From: Allosaccharopolyspora coralli
Lineage (GTDB): Bacteria; Actinomycetota; Actinomycetes; Mycobacteriales; Pseudonocardiaceae
NCBI RefSeq assembly: GCF_009664835.1
Contig: NZ_CP045929.1
Location: 3,224,001-3,288,000, forward strand
DNA: 64,000 nucleotides
Direction of reading: 5' to 3'
Below are positions 50,910 to 59,102 of this stretch, in pieces. How positions within the stretch are numbered: position 1 is the stretch's first letter; each line of letters opens with the position of its first letter. The notes below the pieces were generated by a model that made no database searches, had not been told where the DNA came from, and saw nothing but the letters and a program-made list of their open reading frames with translations. The position numbers were made by a program, and so were the translations under genes.

Positions 50910-51716
50910 TCAGGATGGCAGGACGCCCACCCCGGCAAGGCCGGGAAACCGCTCGGGGTTCTCGGCGGCGGCGTCACTCGATTCCGGACGCCACTGCGTC
51001 AGGTAGACAACGCCGGGCTCGACCAGCTCGAAGCCCGCGAACAGTGCGGTGACCTCGTCCCGTGAGCGCATGGTCATGGGAGTGGTTGTCCGGCGCCGGT
51101 AAAGGTCCTCGTGCGACGCCGCCTGCTGTGGCTGACCTTCGTGACTCGCATGCGAGAGCGCCAAGAAGCTTCCTGGGCAGAGCGCGCCCCGGTAGGCACC
51201 GATGATGCTGCGGGGATCGTCAGAGTCTGCCACGAAGTGCAGGACCGCGACCATCATGACCGCTACGGGCTCGTCGAGGTTCAGCAGCAAGGTGACCTCA
51301 TCGGATTCCAGTACGTCCGCGGGAGCACTCAAATCGGCTTCGACCACCGCAGCGTCGGGGTTTCCTTCCAGGATCCTCCGGCTGTGAGCGACGGCCACCG
51401 GGTCGCTGTCCACATAGACCACCCGCGCTCCTGGAAAGGACTGCTGCGCGACATCGTGCACGTTGCCCGCGGTGGGTATGCCGGAACCGAGATCGAGAAA
51501 CTGAGTCACACCCTGATCGGCGCAGTAGCGCACAGCGCGGCGCAGGAACGCACGGTTGGCGCGCATGACCAAGGGGAGATCGGGCCACAGGGCGATGGCT
51601 TCGTCGCCCATTTCCCGGTCCACCGCGAAGTTGTGACTGCCGCCCAGATAGTAGTCGTACACTCTGGAAGCATTCGGTGTGCTGTCGTCAACAATGCCGG
51701 GTTCGGGAGACAACAT
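50910..51716 (-). CDS. DUF574-family SAM-dependent methyltransferase (Methyltransf_19)
   Basis: A 268-residue protein of the actinomycete DUF574 group: DDSTPNASRVYDYYLGGSHNFAVDRE at the N-terminus, FLRRAVRYCADQGVTQFLDLGSGIPT as motif I, and VVYVDSDPVAVAHSR. Substrates of this group are unknown, although many neighbour regulatory genes. ATG 51716 was preferred to 51758 because it begins at MLSPEPG near the family's start. The gene is separated by 87 bp from glycerate kinase. Confidence 0.88.
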   Translation of the reverse strand: MLSPEPGIVDDSTPNASRVYDYYLGGSHNFAVDREMGDEAIALWPDLPLVMRANRAFLRRAVRYCADQGVTQFLDLGSGIPTAGNVHDVAQQSFPGARVVYVDSDPVAVAHSRRILEGNPDAAVVEADLSAPADVLESDEVTLLLNLDEPVAVMMVAVLHFVADSDDPRSIIGAYRGALCPGSFLALSHASHEGQPQQAASHEDLYRRRTTTPMTMRSRDEVTALFAGFELVEPGVVYLTQWRPESSDAAAENPERFPGLAGVGVLPS

Positions 51717-51803
51717 GTGACGGGACCTCTCCAGGGTGCGGATTCGGATTCGCCTCACGAGGATACCGGCTCGAGCACGAGATCCCGAGAACTCGCCGAA
51801 AAC

Positions 51804-52931
51804 TCACGTCCGTCCTTGCCAGTGCGTGTAGGCGTTTGCGGCCAGGTCAGGCAGCAGTTGTTCGACGTCGTTGACGCAGCGTTCGACATCGGGCTCCAAG
51901 GAAGTCAGTGACCAGCTGCGCGTGACACCCATCGCGGCGAGCTCGTCGCGGTCCAGGGAGCAGCGTCCAGCCAGGGCGAGCACCGGAATGCCACGTTCGC
52001 GACCGAGGGCGGCCACCGCAGCGGGAGCCTTGCCGTGCTTGCTCTGCTCATCGAGGGAACCCTCGCCGATGATCACAACATCGCATTCAGCCAACCGGTC
52101 GGCCAGCGCGACGGTGTCGAGCACGAACGCGGCACCCGAGATGCGAGTAGCGCCGAGGGCGGTCAGCACGCCGAACCCGGTCCCTCCGGCCGCTCCGGCA
52201 CCAGCTTGCTGCGCGGAAGATTCATGGCCGAGGAGCACCGCGAGCCGGGCGAGACCGGATTCCAGAGTGGCAACCTCGCATGCACCTGCTCCTTTCTGCG
52301 GACCGAACACCGACGCGGCACCGCTCGGTCCGAGCAGCGGGTTCGTGACGTCGGTCGCCAACGCGAGCTCGACGTGGCTGATGCGCGGATCGAGTCCGCC
52401 GGTATCGACATCGTCCAGCTGGGTCAGTGCCCCGCCACCTGCGGAGAGCTCGCGACCGGTGGAATCGAGCAGCCGCGCGCCGAGTGCCTGCAGCATGCCC
52501 GCTCCCCCATCGGTACTGGCACTTCCGCCGACCGCAAGCGTGATGCGGTCACACCCGTGGTCGAACGCCGCCGACATTACCTCGCCCACGCCGTACGACG
52601 ACGCCAGCAGTGGCGCCGGACCTGTCACGGGAAGTCGTTGCCAACCGCAGATGTCGGCCAGTTCGACGACGGCATGGCTGTCGCGTACGGCGAATCCGGT
52701 ATCGACAGGATTTCCCAGCGGCCCGCTCGCACGCACCGGTACGTGACGGAACCCGGCGTTGAGCACGGCGTCGAGGGTGCCTTCTCCTCCGTCGGCCACC
52801 GGACACGCTGTGGTCGTGGCCCGATTGTTGTCGACTGTGCCGATGCCCCGGGCGATGAGGCGGGCTGCGGCGCGCGCAGTGAGCGAACCTTTGAACTTGT
52901 CCGGCGCGACGAGTACGCGCGGCGCCCCCAT
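51804..52931 (-). CDS. glxK: glycerate kinase (GlxK/GckA type)
   Basis: A 375-residue glycerate 2-kinase. LVAPDKFKGSLTA, CPVADGGEGTLDA, LAVGGSASTDGGAGMLQALGARLLD and VIIGEGSLDEQSKHGKAPA are the family signatures. It phosphorylates D-glycerate to 2-phosphoglycerate in the cytosol. ATG 52931 overlaps the stop of the SLC13 transporter by 1 bp (TGATG), so they are coupled in an operon. With the tartrate dehydrogenase at 55627, it completes a tartrate-to-glycerate route. Confidence 0.93.
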   Translation of the reverse strand: MGAPRVLVAPDKFKGSLTARAAARLIARGIGTVDNNRATTTACPVADGGEGTLDAVLNAGFRHVPVRASGPLGNPVDTGFAVRDSHAVVELADICGWQRLPVTGPAPLLASSYGVGEVMSAAFDHGCDRITLAVGGSASTDGGAGMLQALGARLLDSTGRELSAGGGALTQLDDVDTGGLDPRISHVELALATDVTNPLLGPSGAASVFGPQKGAGACEVATLESGLARLAVLLGHESSAQQAGAGAAGGTGFGVLTALGATRISGAAFVLDTVALADRLAECDVVIIGEGSLDEQSKHGKAPAAVAALGRERGIPVLALAGRCSLDRDELAAMGVTRSWSLTSLEPDVERCVNDVEQLLPDLAANAYTHWQGRT

Positions 52932-54514
52932 CAACCCGCCAGCCCGATCAGAGTGGCCATCGCAGGGACGATGAGCACGATGGCGACGCCACCCACGATG
53001 TCGAAGACGATGCCGGTGCGGATCATCTGCGTGATCCGCACGACCCCGGAGCCGTAGACGATCGCGTTCTGCGGCGTCGACACCGGCAACATGAAACCGA
53101 ACGAGGCGGCGAAAACACCGGCCACCGCGGGAACGATCGGAGACACGCCGGCGGCAACGGCCAGCGGGATGATGATCGGTACCACCACGGCTGCCGAAGC
53201 AGTGTTGCTCGTGGTTTCGGAGATCAGGATGGCCAGGACGACGGCGAGAACGGTCAGCGCGAACGGCGTGGTGACGCCGAACGTGTCGTACGCGGATGAT
53301 CCGATCGTTTGCGCGAGCCCGGAATCCTCCAGCAGGGAACCGAAAATCATGCCCGTGCCGAAGAGCAGGATGGTGCCCCAGTCGATAGTCGTGGCGTCCT
53401 TCCAGGTGAGTGTCGCCTCTCGCCGACTCCAGTTGGCCGGCAGCACGAACAGCAGCGCAGCGCCGACGACCGCGACGATGCCTTCGTCGAGCCGGTCGTC
53501 GACCAGCGCGTAGACAGCCGACTCACTGCCCGCGGCCAGGGCGACGATGCCCGGTGAGATCCAAAGGAAGACCGTGACGGTGAACGCGATCAGTGTGTTG
53601 ATCTCAGCCCGCGACAGCGAGCCCATTCCGGCTCTCTCCTCCGCGATGTACTCCCGCACTCCGTTGAGCCGCCGCACTTCCGGCTTGTTGAGCAACAGCA
53701 CCACGGCCGCGAGCACGACGAACATCACGGCACAGACCGGCACTGCGAGGGTGCTCCACTGCCCGAAGGCGATCGTCCGGCCGGTGGCCTCCTCGATCAG
53801 ACCGCGACCGATGAGATTCGGCGGCGCTCCCACCGGCGTCAGGAGCCCTCCGACACTCGCGCCGTAGGCGAGCATGAGCATCAAAGCAGTGCCGACCCGC
53901 AGCTGATGTGGATGCAACCTCTCAGAACTCGCGGATTCGCCGCTCAGAAGTTGAGCGAGCACCCGCAGAATGCCCATGGCCGTCGGGAGAAGCATTGCCA
54001 CGGTTGCGGTGTTGGACACGAACGCCGAGAGGACGCACGTGATGGCACCGAAGGCGATGACGATCCGGGCTGTGCTGTCCGCGACTCCCGGCAGGGACAG
54101 CACAGCGAAGGCGAACCGCTGTGTGAGACCGTGCTTGAGCATCGCCTTCGCGAGGATGAACGCCCCGATGAACGTGAAGATCGTCGACGAACCGAACGGT
54201 GCGAGCACGTCGTCGACCGGTGCCACGCCGAGAAGCACGATCGCCGCGACTCCGACCATGCCGCTGACCGGGACCGGCAGCGACTCGGTGATCCACAGAG
54301 TGATCACACCGAGCAGTACCGCGCCCAGGATCTGCTGGTTTCCCGGGAGATCGAGGGGCAACGCCGCGAACGACAGCGCGATCAACGGTGCGAGCCAGAG
54401 CCCGTGGGTCTGTCGCAACCGTTCGAACCGCTGCTGTCTCGGTGAGAGATTCTGCGCGCCCGGTTCGGTATCGGGTTCGGTCTCGTCGTGCGTAGCGCTA
54501 GTGTTCGTCGACAC
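52931..54514 (-). CDS. SLC13/DASS-family anion transporter (probable tartrate/dicarboxylate uptake)
   Basis: A 527-residue membrane protein with about 11 hydrophobic helices after a polar N-terminus of about 40 residues. The SNT motifs are seen as VLSAFVSNTATVAMLLPTAMG and ILISETTSNTASAAVVVPI, the binding hairpins of the DASS family. It should import a di- or tricarboxylate with sodium. The following glycerate kinase and the nearby tartrate dehydrogenase point to tartrate or a related 2-hydroxy diacid. GTG 54514 has GAGGAGG upstream. Divergent from the LysR gene across a perfect 15-bp palindrome. Confidence 0.87.
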   Translation of the reverse strand: MSTNTSATHDETEPDTEPGAQNLSPRQQRFERLRQTHGLWLAPLIALSFAALPLDLPGNQQILGAVLLGVITLWITESLPVPVSGMVGVAAIVLLGVAPVDDVLAPFGSSTIFTFIGAFILAKAMLKHGLTQRFAFAVLSLPGVADSTARIVIAFGAITCVLSAFVSNTATVAMLLPTAMGILRVLAQLLSGESASSERLHPHQLRVGTALMLMLAYGASVGGLLTPVGAPPNLIGRGLIEEATGRTIAFGQWSTLAVPVCAVMFVVLAAVVLLLNKPEVRRLNGVREYIAEERAGMGSLSRAEINTLIAFTVTVFLWISPGIVALAAGSESAVYALVDDRLDEGIVAVVGAALLFVLPANWSRREATLTWKDATTIDWGTILLFGTGMIFGSLLEDSGLAQTIGSSAYDTFGVTTPFALTVLAVVLAILISETTSNTASAAVVVPIIIPLAVAAGVSPIVPAVAGVFAASFGFMLPVSTPQNAIVYGSGVVRITQMIRTGIVFDIVGGVAIVLIVPAMATLIGLAG

Positions 54515-54595
54515 GACCCCTCCTCTGAGTGCAACGTGCTTGGACTGTGCGTTGACTCACCAGCGGCGGTCCAAGACGCGCTTGCTACGTGCGCG

Positions 54596-54610
54596 ATAGG
54601 TTTTACCTAT
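54596..54610. promoter_or_regulatory. LysR operator 1, between transporter and LysR genes
   Basis: The perfect palindrome ATAGGT-TTT-ACCTAT. Its ends fit the T-N11-A spacing of LysR sites, and it is nearly identical to 55523-55537. It lies 82 bp upstream of the transporter and 29 bp upstream of the lysR start. Confidence 0.7.
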
Positions 54611-54638
54611 TTACACTGCTCGAGTACGGAGGAGTGCG

Positions 54639-55526
54639 ATGGATTCACGGCAGCTGACTTACTTCCTGGCGGTAGTCGACTGTGCCGGTTTCGGCCGGGC
54701 GGCCGAACAGCTGCACGTAGCCCAACCCTCGCTTTCCCAGGCGATCCGGACACTGGAGCGGCAGCTGGGCACTCCACTGTTCCACCGCAACAGCCGCGGT
54801 ATCGAACTCACCGAAGCGGGACGGGCGCTGGTCCCGCCTGCGAGGCAAGTGCAGCGCGACCTTCAGGCCGCCGGCGAAGTGATCGACGACGTGAAGGGCT
54901 TGCGCAGTGGTCGCCTCGACATCGCCGGCATGCCCTCCCCCGCCGTCGCCCCGCTCAGCGAGATGATCAGTGCCTTCACTGATCTCGCTCCGGATGTCAC
55001 GGTCAACGTCCTCGCGCGAGCGACCGCCGACGAGGTCGTGGAAGTCGTCCGTTCCGGAGTCTGCGAGATCGGAGTGCTCGGCACACCCCATCCGCTGCAC
55101 GATTCCACAGTGGTCACCCATCGATTGCGCAGCCAGCGGTTCGTCCTGGTCGCCGCGGAGTCGGACGACCTGCCTTCCGGCGACATCGTTCAGCGCGAGC
55201 GGCTCGACGGCATGCGGCTGATCGTGGGACCGCAGGGAACCGGGATGCGGCTGCTGATCGAGGAAATGCGCAGTTCGGGGCTCAACGTGCGGATCGCGGT
55301 GGAAACCGCCCATCGGGAGGCGATCTTGACGCTCGTGGCGAACGGCGTCGGCAACGCCGTGCTCACCGACGCATGGGCGTCCATCGCACGCCAACTCGGG
55401 CTGCGCGTGTTCGCGCTCGAACCACCCGCCTACCTCGGTCTCTGGTTGGTCACCCGAGCGTCTCCGATCACCGCAGCCGCGGAGACGTTCTGGACTATGG
55501 CGGGTGGGCCGACACGTTCACGATAG
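54639..55526 (+). CDS. LysR-family regulator of the tartrate/glycerate module
   Basis: A 295-residue LTTR. The winged helix-turn-helix is MDSRQLTYFLAVVDCAGFGRAAEQLHVAQPSLSQAIRTLE; the effector domain follows from about 90 (RLDIAGMPSPAVAPLSEMI). ATG 54639 has GGAGG upstream. It is divergent from the transporter-glxK operon and followed by the tartrate dehydrogenase. The two ATAGG palindromes flank its gene, which suggests autoregulation and control of both neighbours. Confidence 0.9.
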   Translation: MDSRQLTYFLAVVDCAGFGRAAEQLHVAQPSLSQAIRTLERQLGTPLFHRNSRGIELTEAGRALVPPARQVQRDLQAAGEVIDDVKGLRSGRLDIAGMPSPAVAPLSEMISAFTDLAPDVTVNVLARATADEVVEVVRSGVCEIGVLGTPHPLHDSTVVTHRLRSQRFVLVAAESDDLPSGDIVQRERLDGMRLIVGPQGTGMRLLIEEMRSSGLNVRIAVETAHREAILTLVANGVGNAVLTDAWASIARQLGLRVFALEPPAYLGLWLVTRASPITAAAETFWTMAGGPTRSR

Positions 55527-55537
55527 GCAGTGCCTAT
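55523..55537. promoter_or_regulatory. LysR operator 2, upstream of tartrate dehydrogenase
   Basis: The perfect palindrome ATAGGC-AGT-GCCTAT, overlapping the LysR stop codon and 89 bp before the dehydrogenase start. It shares ATAGG/CCTAT arms, 3-nt spacer and total length with 54596-54610. Confidence 0.7.
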
Positions 55538-55626
55538 GAGTACCCCGAACCTCGCCTCTTGGACAACTTGTATCGAGACGCCTTGAGTGGAAGGCGCACG
55601 CCAGCGAACCGTCTCAAGGAGGTCCC

Positions 55627-56700
55627 ATGGCCCCGCGCACGTTCCACATCGCCGCCATCCCGGCCGATGGCGTCGGCCACGAGGTCGTCGACGCGGGAAG
55701 GACGGTACTCGACGCACTGGCATCGGACTCCGGCGGTGAGTTCGCGCTCGAGTGGACCGAGTTCGACTGGGGTAGTGACTACTACAGCCGCACCGGCCGC
55801 ATGATGCCCGAAGACGGCCTCGAACAACTCCAGGACTTCGACGCCCTCTACTTCGGCGCCGTCGGATGGCCGAGTGTGCCCGACCACACCAGCCTGTGGG
55901 GGCTGCGGCTGGCGATCTGCCAGGGCTTCGACCAGTGGGCCAACGTGCGACCCGTCCAGTTCCACCCCGGCGTACTCAGCCCGCTACGCAAGGCCGACCA
56001 GACCGATCTGGACTGGGTCGTGGTCCGCGAGAACAGCGAGGGTGAGTACTCGGGTCTCGGCGGGCGCAACCTCTCCGGCCGCGGTCCGGGCAACGAGGTG
56101 GCCGTGCAGTCGTCCCTGTTCACGGAGAAGGGTTGTGAACGCATCATGCGGTTCGCGTTCGACCTCGCCAGGAAACGTGATCACCCCAAGGTGACCAGCG
56201 TGACCAAGAGCAACGCCCAACAGCACGGCATGGTCCTCTGGGACGAGGTCTTCGAGCGGGTCGCCGCCGACTACCCTGACGTGGACAGCGACAGGTGCTT
56301 GGTCGACGCGATGGCGGCCCGGTTCGTCCTGCACCCCGAAGACCTCTCCGTGGTAGTGGCGTCGAACCTGCACGCCGACATCCTCTCCGACCTCGGCAGC
56401 GCCCTCGCGGGAAGCCTGGGGCTCGCCAGCAGCGCCAATCTCAACCCCGAGAGGCGCACACCGTCCATGTTCGAGCCCGTGCACGGCAGCGCCCCCGACA
56501 TCGCAGGTCACGGAATCGCCAACCCCATTGGTGCCATCGGCAGCGCCGCCCTGATGCTCTCGCACCTCGGACTGCCTGCGCCTGCCGCTCGCGTCGAGCG
56601 CGCCCTCGGCGCCGCGACAGCAGCAGGAGCGCTGCCGCCGGACCTCGGCGGCACGGCCACCACCAAGCAGATCACCGCCACCGTCCTCGACCACCTCTGA
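55627..56700 (+). CDS. tartrate dehydrogenase / D-malate dehydrogenase (decarboxylating)
   Basis: A 357-residue beta-decarboxylating dehydrogenase of the isocitrate/isopropylmalate family. IAAIPADGVGHEV opens it, DALYFGAVGWPSVPDHTSLWGLRL marks the TDH/DMDH subgroup, VRENSEGEYSGLGGR follows, the metal site Asp residues lie in ADILSDLGSA, and the NAD loop is MFEPVHGSAPDIAG. The subgroup oxidises D-malate, tartrate and meso-tartrate (the latter to D-glycerate). AAGGAGG lies before ATG 55627. Paired with glxK and the SLC13 transporter. Confidence 0.9.
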   Translation: MAPRTFHIAAIPADGVGHEVVDAGRTVLDALASDSGGEFALEWTEFDWGSDYYSRTGRMMPEDGLEQLQDFDALYFGAVGWPSVPDHTSLWGLRLAICQGFDQWANVRPVQFHPGVLSPLRKADQTDLDWVVVRENSEGEYSGLGGRNLSGRGPGNEVAVQSSLFTEKGCERIMRFAFDLARKRDHPKVTSVTKSNAQQHGMVLWDEVFERVAADYPDVDSDRCLVDAMAARFVLHPEDLSVVVASNLHADILSDLGSALAGSLGLASSANLNPERRTPSMFEPVHGSAPDIAGHGIANPIGAIGSAALMLSHLGLPAPAARVERALGAATAAGALPPDLGGTATTKQITATVLDHL

Positions 56701-56793
56701 CCGTGGCGGCATCGCCGATTCGGCCGGGGCGCTGTCGACCGGTCGCAGCCGCCGATATTCCGCCGGGCAGGAGCTGCTGTCCCGGATGCCCGG

Positions 56794-57909
56794 TTACCGC
56801 ACCATGCGGAAAAAGGTGCGCAGTTCGTCGACGAACGTCTCGGGGCGTTCCAGGGACGCGAAGTGCCCGCCACTGTCGAGTTCTCGGTAATGGCGCAGGT
56901 CGGTGAATCGTTGTTCGAGCCAAGGGCGCGGTAGCCGGAACAGCTCGTTCGGGAAGATCGAGACACCGGTGGGCACGTCGACGCGCCCCTGCGGCCGATC
57001 GGGACTTTCCCAGTACAGCCGCGCCGACGACGCCCCGGCGCCGGGCAGCCAGTAGAACATCACGTTGTCCAGAAGGGTGTGCCGGGAGATCACGTTTTCC
57101 GGGTGACCATCGCAGTCGGTCCACGCCCGAAACTTCTCGACGATCCAGGCACACTGCGCGGCCGGCGAGTCCACCAGGCCGTAGCCCAGGGTCTGTGGGC
57201 GGGTGGACTGCTGCTTGGAGTAGCCGGTGCCGACGCGGCGGAACTCGTCGCGGTCGGCCAGCGCGGCACGCTGAGCCTCGGTCAGCTGCCCGCTCTCGCT
57301 TTCCGGGGCCGACGCCAGCGGCATGGTCAGGTGAATCCCGGCGAGGTGACGCGGATCGGTGGAGCCGAGGGCGGCCGTGATGATCGATCCCCAGTCGCCG
57401 CCCTGGGCGGCGTAGCGGTCGTAGCCCAGCCGAGCCATCAACGTCGCCCACGCTTCGGCGATGCGCTGCGCTCCCCACCCGGTGCCTGCGGGCTTGTCCG
57501 AGAATCCGTAACCAGGCAACGTCGGAGCGACGACGTGGAACGCGTCGGCCGGATCCGGCGGGTCGGTCAGTGGCCCCAGCACGTCGAGAAACTCCACAAT
57601 GGACCCTGGCCAACCGTGGGTCAGCAGCAGCGGCAGCGCACCGTCGTGCGGCGAGCGGGCATGCAGGAAGTGGAGGCCCAGCCCGTCCATTTCTGTGCGG
57701 AACTGCGGCACAGCGTTGATCCGCGCTTCGGTGACGCGCCAGTCGTAGTCCTCGGCCCAGTAACGACACAGCCGGCGCATGTACGACAGCGGAATGCCCT
57801 GCGACCAGTCCTCAACGGTCTCCGCATCCGGCCACCGGGTGCGGTCCAGCCGATCACGGAGGTCGTCGAGCTGGGACTGCGGGATCTCCAGACGGAACGG
57901 CTCGAGCAT
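56794..57909 (-). CDS. epoxide hydrolase (EHN + alpha/beta hydrolase)
   Basis: A 371-residue microsomal-epoxide-hydrolase-like protein. Residues 1-110 form the EHN domain (PFRLEIPQSQLDDLRDRLDRTRWPD), HGWPGS (98-103) is the oxyanion loop, the nucleophile is Asp172 in AAQGGDWGSIITA, and the His lies in LDSGGHFASLERPE. It adds water to an epoxide of unknown structure. ATG 57909; the upstream spacer of 191 bp holds palindrome copy 3. Not in an operon with the TDH gene, which converges on it. Confidence 0.9.
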   Translation of the reverse strand: MLEPFRLEIPQSQLDDLRDRLDRTRWPDAETVEDWSQGIPLSYMRRLCRYWAEDYDWRVTEARINAVPQFRTEMDGLGLHFLHARSPHDGALPLLLTHGWPGSIVEFLDVLGPLTDPPDPADAFHVVAPTLPGYGFSDKPAGTGWGAQRIAEAWATLMARLGYDRYAAQGGDWGSIITAALGSTDPRHLAGIHLTMPLASAPESESGQLTEAQRAALADRDEFRRVGTGYSKQQSTRPQTLGYGLVDSPAAQCAWIVEKFRAWTDCDGHPENVISRHTLLDNVMFYWLPGAGASSARLYWESPDRPQGRVDVPTGVSIFPNELFRLPRPWLEQRFTDLRHYRELDSGGHFASLERPETFVDELRTFFRMVR

Positions 57910-58055
57910 GAAATCACCGTAACCGTGTCAGGTCCGGGCAGCTTGATCAACGAACGCTCGGCGTCCCTGCGATGCTCTCGCCTGACCCTCTGCGGCGCCG
58001 CTTCATGCTGTCAGCAACGGTGATCGCCGCGGGCACGGGATTCGGTTCAGAGACG

Positions 58056-58097
58056 CGTGAGCCTTTTTCGTTGCTATAGCCACCAAAAAGGCTCACG
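58056..58097. repeat. 42-bp palindrome family, copy 3
   Basis: CGTGAGCCTTTTTCG... to ...AAAAAGGCTCACG around TTGCTATAGC. It ends 4 bp before the stop of the minus-strand LysR gene (58101), where it could terminate that gene, and lies 147 bp upstream of the epoxide hydrolase start. Confidence 0.85.
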
Positions 58098-58100
58098 CCG

Positions 58101-59036
58101 TCATTCCTTCCGCCCACCGGGTCGGGGGCTGGGTAGTAGGGAGCCGGCGGTGCTGGTGATGGTGTTGAGGGCGGTGGTGACCGCCGGGTGCTCGCGGCTG
58201 CCGAGACGGGTGGCGGCGAGGATCCGGCGAGCCGGGGCCGGCTCGCCGTGCAGGGGCAAGCGAGTGACCGGCCAGCCTTCGTGCAGCCGGGCGAGCCGGG
58301 GCACCAGGATGATGCCGAAGCCGTGAGCGACCAGAGCCGTTCCGGTGTCCCACTCGTCGGCGTAGTGGGCGATGTTCGGTGTGAACCCGGCAGCCATGCA
58401 CGCGGTGAGCACCAGGTGGTGGTAGGTGCTGCCGGGCCGGCCGACAATCCACGATTCATCAGCTGCGTCGGCGAGGGTGACCGTCCGTTGGGTCGTCAGC
58501 CGGTGTCCGTCGGGCACGACGAGATCGAGTGGGTCGTCCAGCAGGGGGCGCTGGTCGAACCGGGTGTCCGAGCCGGGCGGCGTTTCGGCGGTGGCGATCA
58601 ACAGAGCGAGGTCGGCGTCTCCGGCCAGGAGCAGATCGAAGCAGCGCGACGGTTCGGCTTCGATGACCCGGACGGTCAGATTCGAGTGCTGATCCCGGAG
58701 TGCTGCCGCTGCCGGGGGCAGCAGGTGCATGGCGGCGGTCGAGAACCCGCACAGCGTGAAGGAACCATTGGTGTCGTCCGTGGTAGTGGCCAGTTCGGCG
58801 CGGGCGCGTTCGACCTGGGCCTGCAGGATCTCGGTGTGGCGCAGCACGGTGGCGGCCGCGGCGGTCAACCGGATGCCGCGACCGGACTGCACCACCAGTT
58901 CGACGTCGAGGTCGGCCGCCAGCTGGCGCAACTGGTGCGAAACCGCCGAGGGCGTGTAGTGCAGCGCCTGGGCGGCAGCGGTGACGGTGCCGTGGTGGGC
59001 GACCAGTTGCAGCACCCGCAGCTTCGGATCGATCAT
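58101..59036 (-). CDS. LysR-family regulator divergent from MFS exporter
   Basis: A 311-residue LTTR: MIDPKLRVLQLVAHHGTVTAAAQALHYTPSAVSHQLRQL gives the HTH, then the effector domain from about 90 (GSFTLCGFSTAAMHLLPPAAA). ATG 59036 was chosen at the LysR-typical N-terminus, although the frame is open to 59135. The divergent MFS gene starts 66 bp away, so it probably controls that exporter. A dyad TGAACGTTC near 59063-59071 is a possible part of the site. Confidence 0.87.
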   Translation of the reverse strand: MIDPKLRVLQLVAHHGTVTAAAQALHYTPSAVSHQLRQLAADLDVELVVQSGRGIRLTAAAATVLRHTEILQAQVERARAELATTTDDTNGSFTLCGFSTAAMHLLPPAAAALRDQHSNLTVRVIEAEPSRCFDLLLAGDADLALLIATAETPPGSDTRFDQRPLLDDPLDLVVPDGHRLTTQRTVTLADAADESWIVGRPGSTYHHLVLTACMAAGFTPNIAHYADEWDTGTALVAHGFGIILVPRLARLHEGWPVTRLPLHGEPAPARRILAATRLGSREHPAVTTALNTITSTAGSLLPSPRPGGRKE

Positions 59037-59102
59037 GTAACTATTTTGCACGATACTCTGAATGAACGTTCGCTGTACTGCAGCAATCAGCCTCGGCACG
59101 CT

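Noticed and set aside
58188-59102. Plus-strand frame continuous with the MFS gene, extending it by 305 codons
   Set aside because: It is antisense to the LysR gene and has no transporter similarity; the MFS start is placed after it.
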